From assembly GCA_038241095.1 (NCBI GenBank), contig JBBRGB010000083.1, forward strand, positions 1 to 13,588: a stretch of DNA of 13,588 bases. Direction: 5' to 3'. Below are positions 11,988 through 13,588 of the stretch, in pieces. The stretch's first letter is position 1, and every line of letters begins with the position of its first letter. The DNA comes from JBBDMX01 sp038241095 (GTDB lineage Bacteria > Planctomycetota > Phycisphaerae > Phycisphaerales > Phycisphaeraceae). Made by a program: the position numbers and the translations under genes. The notes beneath the pieces are model-generated. The model had not been told where the DNA came from. It did no database searches and worked only from the letters and a program-made list of their open reading frames with translations.

Positions 11988-13588
11988 ATGGATGCCTCAC
12001 TGCCCATCGCCGCCATCGCTTCGCAAATGGTGGCCTCGCTGCGCAAAATCCCGCGACTGGTGCTCACGGCACCGACCGGTTCGGGCAAGAGCACCCAGGT
12101 GCCGCAAATCCTGCTTGACGCCGGGTTGGCGGACAATCCAATTCACGCGAAGTCGGCGAGCGGCAAATCACGCGGCACCGCGCCAAGTCATAAAGCCGGC
12201 CAACGCATCCTCGTACTTCAACCGCGCCGCCTCGCCGCACGTCTCCTGGGGCAGCGCGTGGCCCACGAACGCGGCGAGGTGGCCGGCCAGACCGTCGGTT
12301 TCCAGACCCGCCACGAACGCGCCATCAGCGACGCCACCCGCATCGTCTTTCTCACCGAGGGCCTTTTCCTCCGCCTCATGCAGGCCCATCCCGACCTGCC
12401 CAACGTCGCGGCCGTCATCCTCGACGAGTTCCACGAACGCAGCCTCGATGCCGATGTCGCACTGGGCCTCGTCAAGCGGCTCCAAGCCACCACTCGTCCC
12501 GACCTGCGGCTCATCGTCATGTCCGCCACGCTCGACCAACTTGCCGTGGCGAAATACCTCGATTGCCCGACGCTGGAAACGGGTGGCCGATTGCACCCGG
12601 TGACGATCACCCACGCTTCCCAGCGCGGCGTCAAACCGATCTGGGATCAAGCCGCCGCGGCGCTGCGACAACTGCTGGATTCCGAACAAGGCGATGTGCT
12701 GATCTTCATGCCCGGAGCCTACGAGATTCGCCGCGCCATCGAAGCTTGTCGTCGCGCCACGGCTGGCGTCAACGAACAGCTTTCCTTCTTCCCGCTGCAC
12801 GGCTCGCTGCCCGCCGCGGAACAGGACGCCGCGGTGAAGCTTTACGATCATCGCAAGATCGTCGTGGCCACCAACGTCGCCGAGACTTCGATCACGATTC
12901 CCGGCGTGCGGCACGTCATCGACTCCGGCGTGGCGCGGGTGCATCGCTTCGACGCCCGGCGGGGGATCAACGTTTTGCTCATCGAGCCGATCAGCCAAGC
13001 CGCCGCCACCCAGCGCGCCGGTCGCGCCGGCCGCACCGCGCCGGGGACGTGCCACCGCCTCTGGCCCGAGGCCGAGCATCGCGCCCGCGCCGCCTTCGAC
13101 ACGCCCGAAGTTTCGCGTGTGGACTTGGCGCAAACGCTGCTGCATCTGCGCTCGCAGGGCGTGGATGAGGCGACGGCGTTCGACTGGTTCGAGCCGCCAC
13201 CTCCGAGGGCGATGCAACGCGCCGGCGATTTGCTGCTCATGCTCGGGGCCGTCGATGCGGGGGGGGCGGTTGGCGTTGTGACGCCGTTGGGCAAACGCAT
13301 GGCGCGTCTGCCGCTGCACCCGCGATTGAGCCGCATGTTGCTCGAAGCGTCGCGGCGAGGTTGCCTCAAACGTGCGGCCTTGTGGGCGGCCCTAGTCAGC
13401 GAACGCGACCTACTCACCCGCCGACCTTCCGCCGAGTTGGCGCACTTCGCCCAAGGCCAACCCGCTTCCGACTTGGCGGTGCTGGAGCGGGCCTATCTCG
13501 CTGCGGAGCGTGGCCGCTTCGCTTTCGAGCCGTGCGCCGCGCTGGGCGTCAACGCCAACGCCGCCCGCGATGTCCAACGCGCTTGGCG
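11988..13588 (+). CDS. hrpB: ATP-dependent helicase HrpB (3' partial)
   Basis: HrpB is a DEAH-like superfamily 2 helicase with a biochemically poorly defined role in nucleic-acid metabolism. 533 of the usual 820 or so residues are visible; the gene leaves the window. Motif I is APTGSGKST (28-36, K34), motif II DEFHERS (146-152, the DEFH form typical of HrpB), motif III SAT (179-181), and motif VI QRAGRAGR (342-349). The helicase-associated region follows (TPLGKRMARLPLHPRLSRML). Between motifs I and Ia there is an extra Ser/Lys-rich stretch of roughly 20 residues (about 49-68) that usual HrpB proteins seem to lack. ATG 11988 puts motif I at the expected distance from the N-terminus; ATG 11977 is in another frame. 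No frameshift was found on reading through. Confidence 0.93.
   Translation, partial: MDASLPIAAIASQMVASLRKIPRLVLTAPTGSGKSTQVPQILLDAGLADNPIHAKSASGKSRGTAPSHKAGQRILVLQPRRLAARLLGQRVAHERGEVAGQTVGFQTRHERAISDATRIVFLTEGLFLRLMQAHPDLPNVAAVILDEFHERSLDADVALGLVKRLQATTRPDLRLIVMSATLDQLAVAKYLDCPTLETGGRLHPVTITHASQRGVKPIWDQAAAALRQLLDSEQGDVLIFMPGAYEIRRAIEACRRATAGVNEQLSFFPLHGSLPAAEQDAAVKLYDHRKIVVATNVAETSITIPGVRHVIDSGVARVHRFDARRGINVLLIEPISQAAATQRAGRAGRTAPGTCHRLWPEAEHRARAAFDTPEVSRVDLAQTLLHLRSQGVDEATAFDWFEPPPPRAMQRAGDLLLMLGAVDAGGAVGVVTPLGKRMARLPLHPRLSRMLLEASRRGCLKRAALWAALVSERDLLTRRPSAELAHFAQGQPASDLAVLERAYLAAERGRFAFEPCAALGVNANAARDVQRAW

Noticed and set aside
10683..13319. Antisense frames opposite the SNF2 and hrpB genes
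   Set aside because: They are shadows of conserved helicase coding sequence with no motif of their own.

Overview
This 13.6 kb window is GC-rich chromosomal DNA from a Gram-negative bacterium. My best inference is a planctomycete, possibly of the Phycisphaerae. The reasons are a Kdo-transferase gene (LPS-type outer membrane), a large FAD oxidoreductase with a helical-repeat tail, a big SWIM-SNF2 protein, and a mixture of Shine-Dalgarno and apparently leaderless starts. No rRNA or tRNA gene, CRISPR array or prophage was seen. The taxonomic call rests on family resemblance, not on a search.

Left part, + strand (1-3538): the 3' part of an FAD-dependent oxidoreductase, a small orphan XRE-type HTH protein resembling a HigA antitoxin, and waaA (Kdo transferase). 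A hairpin overlaps the waaA stop codon and separates it from the convergent genes on the right.

Middle, - strand (3571-7703), read from right to left: rpsF (S6), ssb and rplI (L9) form a ribosomal-protein/SSB cluster that lacks the usual rpsR. The rpsF leader can fold into a stem-loop. Downstream of rplI is a small REP-associated tyrosine (HUH/Y1) transposase. After it comes a secreted ankyrin-repeat protein.

The transposase is the most unusual part. It is bracketed by seven copies of a 24-bp repeat laid out in mirror symmetry. Two 58-bp hairpin modules, one on each side, match as inverted copies at 57 of 58 positions. The repeat contains a TAA. This TAA is the stop codon of the transposase on one side and of ribosomal protein L9 on the other, so both proteins end in similar repeat-encoded residues (EPRTQ and EPRPE).

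Right part, + strand (8010-13588): diverging from rpsF is a 1271-residue SWIM zinc-finger/SNF2 ATPase. It is followed by the 5' two-thirds of hrpB, a DEAH-like helicase gene that runs off the window.

Four genes (XRE, waaA, transposase, hrpB) have a -10-like box ending about 7-9 nt before the ATG and no Shine-Dalgarno, which suggests leaderless mRNAs. The ankyrin, rplI, rpsF and SNF2 genes have clear Shine-Dalgarno sequences.
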